Positions 1 to 11,900 of a DNA stretch of 64,000 nt are shown here, one piece after another. The translations under genes were made by a program, and so were the position numbers. The notes beneath the pieces were generated by a model. The model ran no database searches and had not been told where the DNA came from. It saw nothing but the letters and a program-made list of their open reading frames with translations. The stretch comes from Litoditis marina. Taxonomy: Eukaryota; Nematoda; Chromadorea; Rhabditida; Rhabditidae. The stretch covers positions 10,807,060-10,871,059 of the forward strand of contig OZ038434.1 of the NCBI GenBank assembly GCA_964036275.1. Reading direction: 5' to 3'. Each line of letters starts with the position of its first letter. The first letter of the stretch is position 1.

Positions 1-360
1 TCAATTGTAAATTTTCTGGTGTTGCGGACAAAGGTTTGCAGTTTTTTGTCGTTACTTCAACTCTAAGTGCTACGCTTGTCATATTATTCAACAGTTGTTC
101 TCTCTTTCGCAGCTGTGATTTGTAGATTCCAGTTTACAGGTTTGAAAAAATATTTTACGACTTTTGTACGTTTGTGATGAACAGTTATACTTGAGTATAT
201 TATTATTTGTCGGTTTTTGTAGCAGTAGCTGCTCCATTTGAGAGTAGCTGTCTAAGGGGCGCACAGCAGAAGACAAATCTCACCGTCGTTGGGCCCCCAC
301 TTTTTCATGAATGTCTCATGAGTTTGGAACCACTGTTCAAACTAAATCGCCCTGACTTAC

Positions 361-3300
361 CTTTGAGTCCAGCTTACTTCTCGGTATGTCTCCTTGAGCG
401 ACGTTGGTGACCCTCATTTGACCGGAGGCGTCGGAGACTCTGCATTAGAATATTGTTTTTTTTCGATTTTTGACTTTTTCTTCATTCGTACCAAACTTGA
501 GATGTTTTGCAAGGGACAATACTAAGGAGGACCCATTTCGGAAAAACTCGTCGGAACGAGTATAATTCTAATTTTGGGCCAGAATTTGCTACCCAAAATA
601 AAACACGTTTTATATAAAATAGGGTGGCTCTGGTATCGTATTGGTACTCTTATTCTTATCCTAGATCATTTTAAACACTTATTCCTTTTACAGCATCCCC
701 CCCCCTTACAATTGGGCGTTCGTGAGTAAGACTCACTTCCACAAAGTGACCTGATCGTTGGTCGCCTTCCAGAAGTCTTCATCGTCGTCCTTCGCTTTGC
801 TGATCTTCGGAATCACCTGTTTTCCTCCGAAATACGACCAGAACTTGGCGTCACTTCGCCAATCATCGTCTGTGAGCATTCTATTAGAAAATACTAATAC
901 TACCTCCTTACAAAGCCCTTAATCATCCTCATTATTTTCGTGAGCCAATATCACGTTTTTTGGAATGAAAGCTGACTGAACAGCTTGCAACCCCTAATTA
1001 CAATCACTTTTTTGCTTCCGATGTCTTCACTACCCTAATGCGCATCGTTTTTGAACATTTAGTTTGGGTAGGTGCATTGTGTACATTTCCTGGTTTGAAC
1101 CTTATTATTCCTTTAATTGAAAAACAGTATGAGCTACCTTGCGAACAACTAACCAAGAACGTGAACGCTTGAGCTGCCGTGACGCTCCAAGAGCGCAATG
1201 TTGCGAGCCCGACTCATTCCCTGTAAACTTGTATTTCATCACTATTTTGAGGAATAATTTAGTATATAGAGTATTGAACCGGATAAACTACACTTCAACC
1301 ACTACCAATGTTTCATTATGCTCTGAAACTTGTCTTGTTTGGCAAATCAGGACATCAGCGTATATTTGATCTACACTCTCTCTCTTTGACCAGCATATAA
1401 GTCAGCGCCACCTCTCTATTCATGCATGAACAATTCGGTCATTTGCTGTCTTTGTTGATTAAACGTAAAGTACACCTTTATCCTCTCCAACCGTCCACTC
1501 TCAGGAGGCATCCAAACGTAGATATCGCGTCCTAAGTCAAGAATAAAAACGTCACCCAGATTGAGCGACTCCATCTCACACGCCACCTGAACGTAAATAA
1601 TATGTAGTTGAAACCAATTCAACGAGTTCTTCACGTTGAAAGGACTATACCTGTACGTGATATGTATGTGTAATGATCACCGCCCCGGGGAGAGTTTAAA
1701 TATAGTAAATTTGATTGTTTATGTTTTAAATGAGTGGTTTTCATCTAAAACATTCACTCATGTTTCTGGTAGAAAATGGTTACTACAGTAACCGCACAAA
1801 CATCTGAAAGGTTTCCGGTTACTTTTACAGGCAGAAAATAGGATGGTTTTGAATCCTATTTTCGAAACCAACCTATTTTCTGCGTGTACTGTAAACATCC
1901 ACGGTTGAACGGTGACAACTACAATAACTATATTGAAATACCTGCGTGCTCCTGATGTTCCGTTTTCCCTTGCAATGGAACAGTTTGGGGGTCCAGTTCT
2001 CGAACATGTCCTCCACATGGTTGTAACCACTATCGTATCCACCCTCAAGGTACCTAAAAATAACATGGTTCGGCAGGCACATAGTTGGTTGTTATTCCAA
2101 GCTGATAAATTTGTAGTTTGGTGTCGGTGCATTCCGATCAAGAATCGGAAGATAGGGTTAAGCCTCTGAACCTAACCACGAATTAGCCATCTTCATCCCC
2201 TCGTATGAAAAAAGTTCAATTTCCTCAAATAAGTTCAAACCCCAGAAAACTACCTGATGCCATCCGGAAAGTATGAGAGGAAGAGGGACGACTCGTGGCC
2301 TTGCAATTCCCTGTACTGAACTGCGAATCCGTTCAGTGCCTGATCAATCTCTACGGACTGGAAATATCAAATTGTTGTTAACCGTTGTGGACACCGTACC
2401 ATCGATCTTCTCAGAACGATTAGCGCCAATTTTCTGCAATTGGCCAGCTACAAAAACGAGAGAGCATGCAGGTCAATGACGCACAGACAGGTTAAGACAG
2501 TCTGCGTCTCTCTGACCTGCACACTCTCGTTCAGCCAATGAAAAAGTGGTTGGCCAATTGGCTGGGAATTGTCTGCGTTGTGAGGCACGGGATTTGGCGA
2601 GGGGCCAGCCAGTCTGCGTATCATTGATCTACACACTATCTCAACCGCTGGCTAATAATCAACGACCGCCAGCCCCGCATCGCTCAATCAATCGAACCCT
2701 TTTCATATTGCTCAATTTCATTTGGTTTTTATTCATTTTTCGTTCTCTCTATGTATCTCACATGCTTGCATGTAAATAAATAAATCAATCAATCAACCCT
2801 CTGCTGTCTTCATGAGGGAAGTGGCGACTATATATCTATGACCTGTTGAAAGATTTCAAACACCAATAGAACCACCTTTCTCTGCTAGAAGAGAAGAGGA
2901 AAGATAAATACTACATTCATTCACCTTCATAACCGCCACTCCCATCTCGTCGGTTGTGGTATGTTTTCCCAGCCAGAAGTGCACGTTCCATTCATCTGAA
3001 GCATTAGTCTGAAAAACTGTTTTTTAGGCTTTAAAGACGGAATGCACGAATGTATTCTCAAGCAGCTTTCTTTCCCTTTTCAGAAATTGTTTACGTGACG
3101 CTGACTAGTAGCCATCTTCCATGAAAAGGAGCAGGACCAAATCAAGATCTGCTTCATGCATGATGAACCCCGCATTGTAACAAAGCAAAGTAAATATATT
3201 CAAATGAATGAATTAAGTACAATATTACATCAATTAGAAGTTCTTCACTGCTTTTCATAGTATGCACGTTCCACTGCATTTATGCGTAAGGTAAGATCAA

Positions 3301-3970
3301 CACTGAATTCTGAATACCAGTACGTGGTATGCTGCGTGATCGTAGCCCAAACTACAACTAAAATTTGCAAAAACTTCTTCCAACCTTCAAGAAAATGTAG
3401 GAGTCTCCGGTGAATAGCAGCCCGTGTTGGTCGCTAGGAACAGGCTCTAATTTAAACTTCTGAAAGTATTATTAGTATCTAATATTACATATTTTACATT
3501 GTTCAGCAAACAGCATTCGAGAATTTACTTTTTTTTCGTAAAGCTGCTGTATCCTACTTATGATTGGACGCGTTGCGTGTCTCGCGTTATTGTCATGTGC
3601 ATGTCACGTGGACTGATCAAACTAATATACGAGTTATTTGTGCTCTCTGATCTGAATACAGTTCAAAGCAGCCCGCAACAAAACCTCTGCTCAAGTTGTG
3701 TTCCGGTCTCCTTTAATGTCTTCTATGAGAAAAAGGATTAAATAGGAAAATAATGATTTAGAAAATTTGTTTCATCTGTTCTTGTCTTATTTCAAAGTCA
3801 AACAAGAACATCTACTCTACACCATCAATTTTATTCAAGGAACAGTTATGGTAAATTTCAGGTTGTAAACGGTAGGAGTGCACGTTGATATGACAAGAAC
3901 TATAGCTCACATTGATCCGCCACGTCTCGAGGCCGACCTTCTTTCCCACAGTATGAACATCAATGGACAT
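361..3970 (-). CDS. gelsolin-like actin-binding protein, 5' part (cut by left edge)
   Basis: Nine exons read in frame: 3911-3970, 3385-3459, 2925-3008, 2254-2357, 1942-2053, 1476-1586, 1154-1220, 737-869 and 361-439; the last donor is a clean GTAAG and the gene continues left of base 1. They give 275 residues starting [20 protein letters not shown], with no signal peptide, so a cytoplasmic form. Seen: gelsolin repeat 1 (residues about 17-110, with [48 protein letters not shown]), repeat 2 (about 111-205, [13 protein letters not shown] then [16 protein letters not shown]) and the start of repeat 3 (DDEDFWK). Gelsolin/villin proteins sever and cap actin under Ca2+; C. elegans GSNL-1 is a likely relative. 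Flightless-I is unlikely because no leucine-rich repeats precede the first gelsolin repeat. The start ATG is chosen because its exon joins K-F-K-L in phase 0. Confidence 0.9.
3535..3722 (+). repeat. dispersed repeat, copy 1
   Basis: About 190 bp here match 28740-28932 in the same orientation with roughly 85-90% identity by eye, starting at TAAAGCTGCTGTATCCTACT and ending at TTGTGTTCCGGTCTC. No coding potential was recognised. It lies upstream of, or in, the first intron of the gelsolin-like gene on the other strand (intron 3460-3910). Confidence 0.75.
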
Positions 3971-5989
3971 GGTCCTCAAAAATAAAATAAAATACATTTA
4001 CACACATAATTATACATAATTATACGCTCACTGATCAGTAAAAGATGAATACAAACTACAAAGTTCTCTGAGAAACACATAGTTTGAATCAGGATTACCA
4101 CGAGTTTGAGTACATTTTTCACTAAGCACTAGACACATAGTGGGTTCCACTCACTTGTAACCCGTTACAGTAAGATATAGAAAGTTCCTCAAACATGTTT
4201 TCTACAACTACAGTTTTTTTGGATAGCTTTCCAACTCTGTTGTATTCTCTCTTTGTACTACAAAATATCCGAAAGCTCAAGACTAAAATATGTTTTTTTG
4301 CGTAGGGAAATTGATTCGAATATTCAACAGCTTACTGTAAGCGAGGACGAATAAGTGAAATAGAGTATACATTATATACGTTGACGATAACATGAGCTTG
4401 AGCAGGAAGAAATAAATAGATAAGTATGAAAGTAACGAACCGAAGGATAACAATTAGAAAATTTTCCCGAAATGTAATCATGCAGATAGGTCCATCAATA
4501 AATAATAATATCACCTAAAATTTGTTTAAAAAAAAGTTTCACGATCGGAAATGCTCTGCGACCAACATTCTAGCTGGTTTTGTTACCTTCCAACTCATTG
4601 GGAAAGTTTTCAATAAGTGGATAACTGCTTAAAAACAATGATAACGGCCCAACATTTTAGCCGAAGCTGTTGATTTGACCGCTTTTTGAGCAACTGTCCA
4701 GTTACAGCGGTTGACTGCCGTGAGATTAGAGTCATCAAACAAACATCTGGACGGTTAATATTACAACACCATTCTAGATCTCGATAATTTGGGACTATTA
4801 AATTAACCAACGTCATATTTTTAGGACAATGTATTGGAAATCTTCTCGCGACTTCACGTTATCACAAATTTCCCATTAGGTTTCTCTCTGCGGATTGATT
4901 CAATAACATTCATAGTTGGAGGGAGCGCAACCAGTCATGGTCATTTCAATACAATTTGCGGTGTTTGTAGTTTGTTTCGGGTGTTCAGTGTTTCAAGACC
5001 AAACTACAACTCCTGCGGTCATTCATTGTTTTCAGTTTCAGAGTGCATACAAATTGAATATCCAAAAACACAACATTTTCATTGTTAAATATTATGAAAT
5101 TTGGTAGGTGTTTTTGTGTAATAAAATGAAGTATTCGAACAGTTTTCTATCAAGGACGAAGGGAAGTTATAGAAGTTAGACAAGAAAAATGCAATGCCAT
5201 CGGAGTAGAGGCTCAGGGAAGTTCAATAACCGGGAAAATATATGGTCATTTGCAGCTGGTAGTTGTTTTCTTCCCTCAGTTACAGCTGGTTCGTGGTCCA
5301 TAATTCAAGACCCACATCGCAAGCGTATAGTCCTCTATGTAACCAACATCAGAAAACGCTATGTTTTCAAACGAAAATAGTACCATTCATCTGAAAACAT
5401 TTCCATTTCATGTTCCTGAATTGACTTACCAAGTTCCGTTCTAGACAACTTTATTCGAGAAAGAACAAATGAGACAATAAACATACATCAAAACGCCCAA
5501 AAAAGAACAACAATACAACAACAAATAACAATCAATCAGATGACTTTAACACAACAAAAACTAAAATTTGGTAACAAATACAACAAATATCGATATAAAT
5601 AACTGGGCACACCGGTGGAAGCTAGCTACAAAATAACAAATTTAGAAAAGCATTAAACTAGTTATTTCGGGCAAGGGTGAAACTCTTTTACTATTATGGT
5701 GGAAGACATTTAAGAAGTACTAATGTGGGCTACCAAAACAAAATATACGCAATCTCAACTAATTCCCGCGTAAGTTATGGTGATAAGCACTATCAACACA
5801 TTTAGTAACATATGCGGGAGTTAGCTGCAAACATGCAAAAAACATAGACCACCAATTCTCGGGGAAAAAGTTATGTAAATACAAATTATTTGTACACAGC
5901 CGGAAATGCACGAAATAAACAGACTAACACGTGAGCGGAATCCAAAGACGAGTGATCAACCAGTGTATTTGTATCCGAAGACGATGGCA
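3971..5989. other. intergenic spacer with MITE-like remnant
   Basis: Two kilobases between the gelsolin-like start and the stop of gene A. I see no exon that continues a neighbour. Around 4145-4340 a segment begins CACTTGTAACCCGTTACAGT and closes with CAGCTTACTGTAAG, like a diverged terminal-inverted-repeat element; similar starts occur near 17473 and 50704. Both neighbouring genes are on the minus strand, so this holds the gelsolin-like promoter and the 3' flank of gene A, but no clear TATA box or AATAAA was picked out. Confidence 0.4.
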
Positions 5990-8900
5990 TCACTTGATAA
6001 CTGTCTCCACCGATCCGTGCTCAACGGAACTGGCAATCCATTCCGCCATCATTGTTGTACACTGAAATGAAACTCAGTAAACAAACGGGATGAATCTGAA
6101 AAGACACCGAGACAGAGACATATACTAGTAGTCCATTGAATAGTCACGTGGAGCTAGCATTCTAATCAGGCATCGTGCACTTTGTCATTGCACGTTTCTC
6201 AGTACTGCTGTGTTTGACATGTTTTACGTGCCTGTGCAATTGACTAACAGTGGAGACAACCAATCACAACTAAAAGTAACTTCACGGATATTATGAATCA
6301 TCTCGAATCTCGAGCTTCAGACTCTGATCATTGAGTTCGTCGTCTATAGGTGAATGTACTGAATGCAGCAATTATGCTTCTTTCCGTTGTAGAATAAATA
6401 ATAATTTTGAAATACGGAAAAAGAAGGTGGTTCTTCTTGGATAAGCCCCGAGGACAGAACGTGATTGTAACATTACCCAGAACCACTGAATAGAGACGGA
6501 ATAAATTTTGACGAGAGCACTTATCGTCTCTACTTTAAATCTTAGTGTTTCTAATCGTAACTCTTATCAGCCAAAATTTGAACTCGGAACATAGAACATA
6601 CCGTCTCTTGGGACTTGTTGACGGCCTTCCTGCACCGATTCAGCGTTCTCTCGTGCCACATCATTCCGAACACTCTAGCCAGTCGAGCCTGCTCATCATC
6701 ACAAGGAAAATGTTCTTGCAACTGCGAGCGTAGCCACTCTCTCTGAAAAACTAGGCGATGAACACAAGAATCAAAAATGATGCAGCTGTGAACTTTGATG
6801 AGTACAGTGAGAATAGTCACAGTACAGCGAACTCTCAAATTCTCAATCTGAATCATGCTCCCGTTGTAACTTGTAACATACTTCGAACACGGTGCAAAGT
6901 GCAAGATACAGATTTTTCACATGAGTTGATGATCTAGGTTCATTTTCGGTTCATCAGGATAGTTAATAACCTCAAATCATGAACATCAAGCAATATGATC
7001 CCTTCACATACGTGAGGCAATACGGAGTTCACAATCATAACAAGCTGGGACCACTTGGAATAGCCGACGGAAAATGTCATGCGGCACGCCCCTCGCCCCC
7101 GATGTTTTCTTTGTTAAAGAGACCAACACAAATTGTCCCTTAGTAATCCAAGTGTTGTTATTGGAACAGATGTCCAACTATATATCAGTAACCAGTTCAA
7201 TCGGTTCAGTTTTCGTTCTAAAATATGATTGTCCAACCATATACTGATAAACCTTGTTATTATTATTATTATTAAACTATACCTGATTTCGATCTTTGAG
7301 TTTCTTCATCGGGGGTCCGAGCAACTGCGTATACAGCTGGAGATAGAAGTAGACATCCGGTTGCACGCGACCAATGGCTACTCGACGCGATTCCTTCTTG
7401 CTCTCGCGACATTTAGCTGCCAGCGCAGCAACCTGAAAATAGGTTGTTTTTGTTTTCAACTCATTTTCATCTCTTCTCTACGAATCAGGATTACCCTTTA
7501 TTAAAGAAGGACGATTATGTGGTCCAATCCCAACGCGTCAGTCCTTTCAAATGCAATACATTTTTCAATTGCAAACTGCAGTTTAAAGGACCGTTCACAC
7601 GGGATTAGTCCACATAATCGTCCTACTTTAACTTATCAAAACGTAACCGTAACTTTTGACGACATTGGACCGGCCAAAGATCACCATTCACATTACACAA
7701 ATTCCTCACTAGAACGAGGTTACAACATCTCCACTACCTGAGATTTTCTGAGGAAATTCCTTGGGGCGACCTTCTTCTTCTTCGAGAGTGTACACCGTGC
7801 ATCTAAAACGAGGAGAAAAATATTATGCTGCTCTAAACCCTATGACTGAAGTAATATGATACATTACCTTAAATACAGTGAGTCCTTAAACAGTGAGCAG
7901 TACGGCAGGCGATGTTTACCACATTTGTTTCAACCACACTCTAGTTTCTAGTAATATTGAGTCTAGTAGTATTGATATACATATAACTGTTATTATTGAG
8001 TTTGTAGCAAAAGTTAAAACGCAAACATGGTCCATTATTTTGGCTCTCATACTTTTATTCTTATTATTCAGAAAAATGTAATTCCACGCACTCTCCGAAA
8101 ACTATCATTCATTATTATTTTTCGATATTTTACAGAGATGCTCCAATAGAAATTAGAAATCATCAATTAAACAAAGCTCCTTGTGCGAATCGACACAAAT
8201 TGATGTAAAGTATTTCAGTGGAATCTCTGACTTACTAGGTTGCGATGATCCGAACGGCGTTACTTCCGTTACCAAATCCACTTGAGCTCTTCTTGGGACA
8301 ATTTTTGGACGGGCGACCAACTTTGTCGACAATGCACTTTGCGAGCCTGAAAATATTGAACAGTTCAATGCGGAAAAATTCTACATATAAGGCAGGGTTC
8401 ATACTTTTTGCTGCCAACTCCAGCAGCAACAGCAGCAACATCAAAAACATGATTATCGATCGTGCTGCGTGCTGCCGATTTCGGCAGCAGCAGCTTTTTG
8501 CTGCCAATGTAGTGTTCATACTTTTTTGCTGCCAACTCGAGCGTTTGCTGCCGATATCGGCAGCAAAATGCTGCCAACTCGTGCAGCTTCGCAGTTTGCT
8601 AGCGAGCAAACTGCACATGGCGTCACTAGTTCTTTATGTTCCCTAAAATATAAATATTGCTGGTTTTTAATATTATTTGGGTTCATAACGTTAGTGTAGT
8701 TGTAGTAAAGTAGTTTTTGCTGGTTTTGGTCGTTGAAAAATTAATTTTTTGCATTATGATCATCAGATTTTTTGCATTATGATCATCGGGAAATGCTGTG
8801 CGGCAGCAGCAGGTGCTGCCGGAGTTGGCAGCAAAAAGTATGAACCCTGCCTAAAGGGTCTCTCCTTGTGGTACTAAGAACTCCTACAAATTTGAATCCT

Positions 8901-11900
8901 TGAGAACCGAAATTGAGAAAAGCAATCGGTGTGAAGCCGACTTACTAGGTTGCGATGATTCGGCCGGCGCTACTTCCGTTGCCACATCCACCTGAGCTCT
9001 TCTTCGGACAGTTGATGGGCGGGCGACCAATTTTGTCGACAGTACACGTTGCGAGCCTGAACATATTAAACAGTTTATGCTGGAAAATTGTACAATCTTA
9101 TTAATAGTCTTCCCTTGCGGTACTATGACCCCCTCCCAATTTGCACTCTTGAGAAGCGAAACCCCGAAATTGAGAAAAGCATGCTGTGTAAATCCGACTT
9201 ACTGAGCTGCGCTGATCCAGATGGCGTGACTGGTTTCACCACATTCACCTTCTTTCGATTTTCTTTCATGACTACCTGAAACAGAACACCAGTGTTCGTT
9301 CTGTACTTTCATGAAAACCCAGTTAAGTTCCATGTAGTCAAACTGTCATATAGGATGATAATCAAGAAGTACTACACTGTTGTCTCAGCTCATGTGAGCA
9401 TGCCATTGGAGTTCGGCACTAGATAACTAACTATCACAACTTACAATAGACATTACTATGCCTTATCCCTATAGTTCTCTAGCAACATACGGCAGCAATC
9501 GACCAACCTTCCTAGGTCTAGCGTCCTTTCTTTGGATTAGTGATCCGTCCCTTGCGATTCCCAGTCCCAATCTCTGGAACCATATTAGCTTCACAGCAAA
9601 GCCTGGCTACATGGTTGTTACACACCGAACGTGGTATGTCCTATCTACTGCTTCAACTCTTACTCTTAAGCCCAGGTCATCGCAAGGTTGTCCGAATAGT
9701 CAGAAAAATTCCAAAAACCATCTACTTTTTAGCCGAAAAGATAAAAATCGGTCTACTCTTTTGGAAAAATCCTAAATTTTCACGTGTTTACATCGAAAAC
9801 CTGATTACTTTTTGTCGCTCAGTCAGACCTTACTGCATGCCCCTCCCTCTACAAAAGTTGTGCGCGTACCAACTTTGTCATCCCCACTGCTTACCCGTCG
9901 AACCAAGTGTCCCGTTTTGACCAGGGCTCGGGTCAGACGTCGCCTTCGCGCCACATCATCTTCGTCCACTCGGCCAGGCAACGTTGACATCACCTTCGCC
10001 AGAATCCAGTCGACCTGGAAGAAAATCAAACATCGTCTCAAGAAATAACATTTTAATTAAAGGGCAATACAGTTGGCGGTTGAGCATTAGTCAAGCAAAT
10101 TCATGCTATTCGCTAATGATATAAAACACAGTGGTACGAGAAATAATATGGAATTGGTGCGGTCTTAACTGACCTTCTTACTGTGATTGGCCTTTAACAC
10201 GGGAAAACCAGAGCACAGTTCGGCATCACTGAACAGCATTCTACTCAATTTGCCCAGCAGGACACTGTCACAATCGCACACGGAGTAGCTGTCCCCATAG
10301 GATCGTTTGACCACTCTAACGAGTAGATCAACCTGGAAATCATGAGAAAAGTGAGGTCAGGACGAAATTGATAACCATAAACGCTGCTAGCACAGTCTGG
10401 ACACTCCCGTTAGATGTACGAAGTACGAAAGATGACTGACTTTTAAATAAGATGGAATCGAGATATTGAACGGCAAAACTGAAAAACTGCTTCCGATATT
10501 TTCTTTTACCTGGAAAATAGCAAAGCAAGGTATGTTGAATTCTTCCAATCATTAGGCCGCCTCCGAAAACATCCCATAAGTAGATTTCATTAGATAAAAC
10601 AGGTGGTAATACCACCGAATTGCCTACCAAACTAGTCTACTAAACTACCAACCTCGTGGTCTTTCATGTAAACATCTGACTGGCTTCCTTCCACCGCCTT
10701 CGTCAAATCATCGCCGGAGATCACATTGCTACCTGCAGAGACGGAATATTTTTAGATTATAAAACTTCATCTTATTTGCATTTATTTTGATGTATAAGAC
10801 TCAAAAGAGGGGTGTCACGTCCCAGGGTCAAATTTGGCCGACTACCGACTACTACTCCCCTACATCTATGTAAGCGGTATCCACCAAACTCGAAAAATCA
10901 ATAAATCATTCGCTGCTCTGGAAAAACTCTTAATATGTGTGCTCTACCCTCCGGACCTCCGGCGCAAGCATACGCGAAGGTTTCTAGACGTTTGTACTCT
11001 TTTCGAGCCCACTTTTCAATCATTTGGCATCAAAACGGCTAAATTTCGAGTCCAGCCCTCTGTCCTTACATTTTGGAATTGTTCACAATCACTCTCACAT
11101 AGGAACCCTTGAGTTGTATACGCATACATTGAATTTGACTTACCCATATTATTGTCCTGATTCGAAGTATAATCTGGGTTTCCATACGGATGCAGCATCC
11201 AGAGGGGATCTGTCTGAAACGAAACAGCTAAACTCTTCGTAGAGACCGTAGGAAAAGATTATCTCAAATTAAACATCTATTCAAACGTTTGGTGAAAATT
11301 CTTGTACAATCAAATATTATATCATTCAACATAAACATACACTAACTGGCTCTCACTAGCTCTAAACAACCGCAAATACTCTTCCATTTCCTCTTAAAAA
11401 CGTCTTAAAAATCTTAAAAACTGCAAATCCACCTTATTTCGGATAAATTATCGATTATTTCGTAAAGAAACAGCTGAGCTCTGTAACTATCACTTCTCAT
11501 TTTTAACACAATCTGTTCAGAATTCCTCTCATAAGAGTAACCCTGGCAGTGTATATTCTGAAGTAATCCTCAAAATACTGACTTCTTCGGCCACTTCAGA
11601 AGGGTCGACTCCAGGAAACAAATCTGAGCTCAGATCGGGACTGAGCGACCTCTCAGCTCGCTGCCCGGTTGAAGCGATACCATAGTCAAATTCATCCGCC
11701 ACGCCACTACTAGGATAGTACCCTATAAATGAATGTTCACATGCACATTCCACATTCGTTACGAAAAACAAGCTACCCAGTAGCAACACATGTTTGGTAC
11801 TCTGTGAGTGGGAACGCCGATGAATGAATCCAAACAATTAATGTGTACCGCACGAACGCACAAAAAACAACATGAAAGCCGTTGCATTTATGGATAGAAT

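Noticed and set aside
10834..11112. 92-codon plus-strand frame with a FWNC-like tail, similar at first sight to a LINE end
   Set aside because: No RTRG or FFS-R motifs and it overlaps gene A intron sequence; not supported as a retrotransposon.
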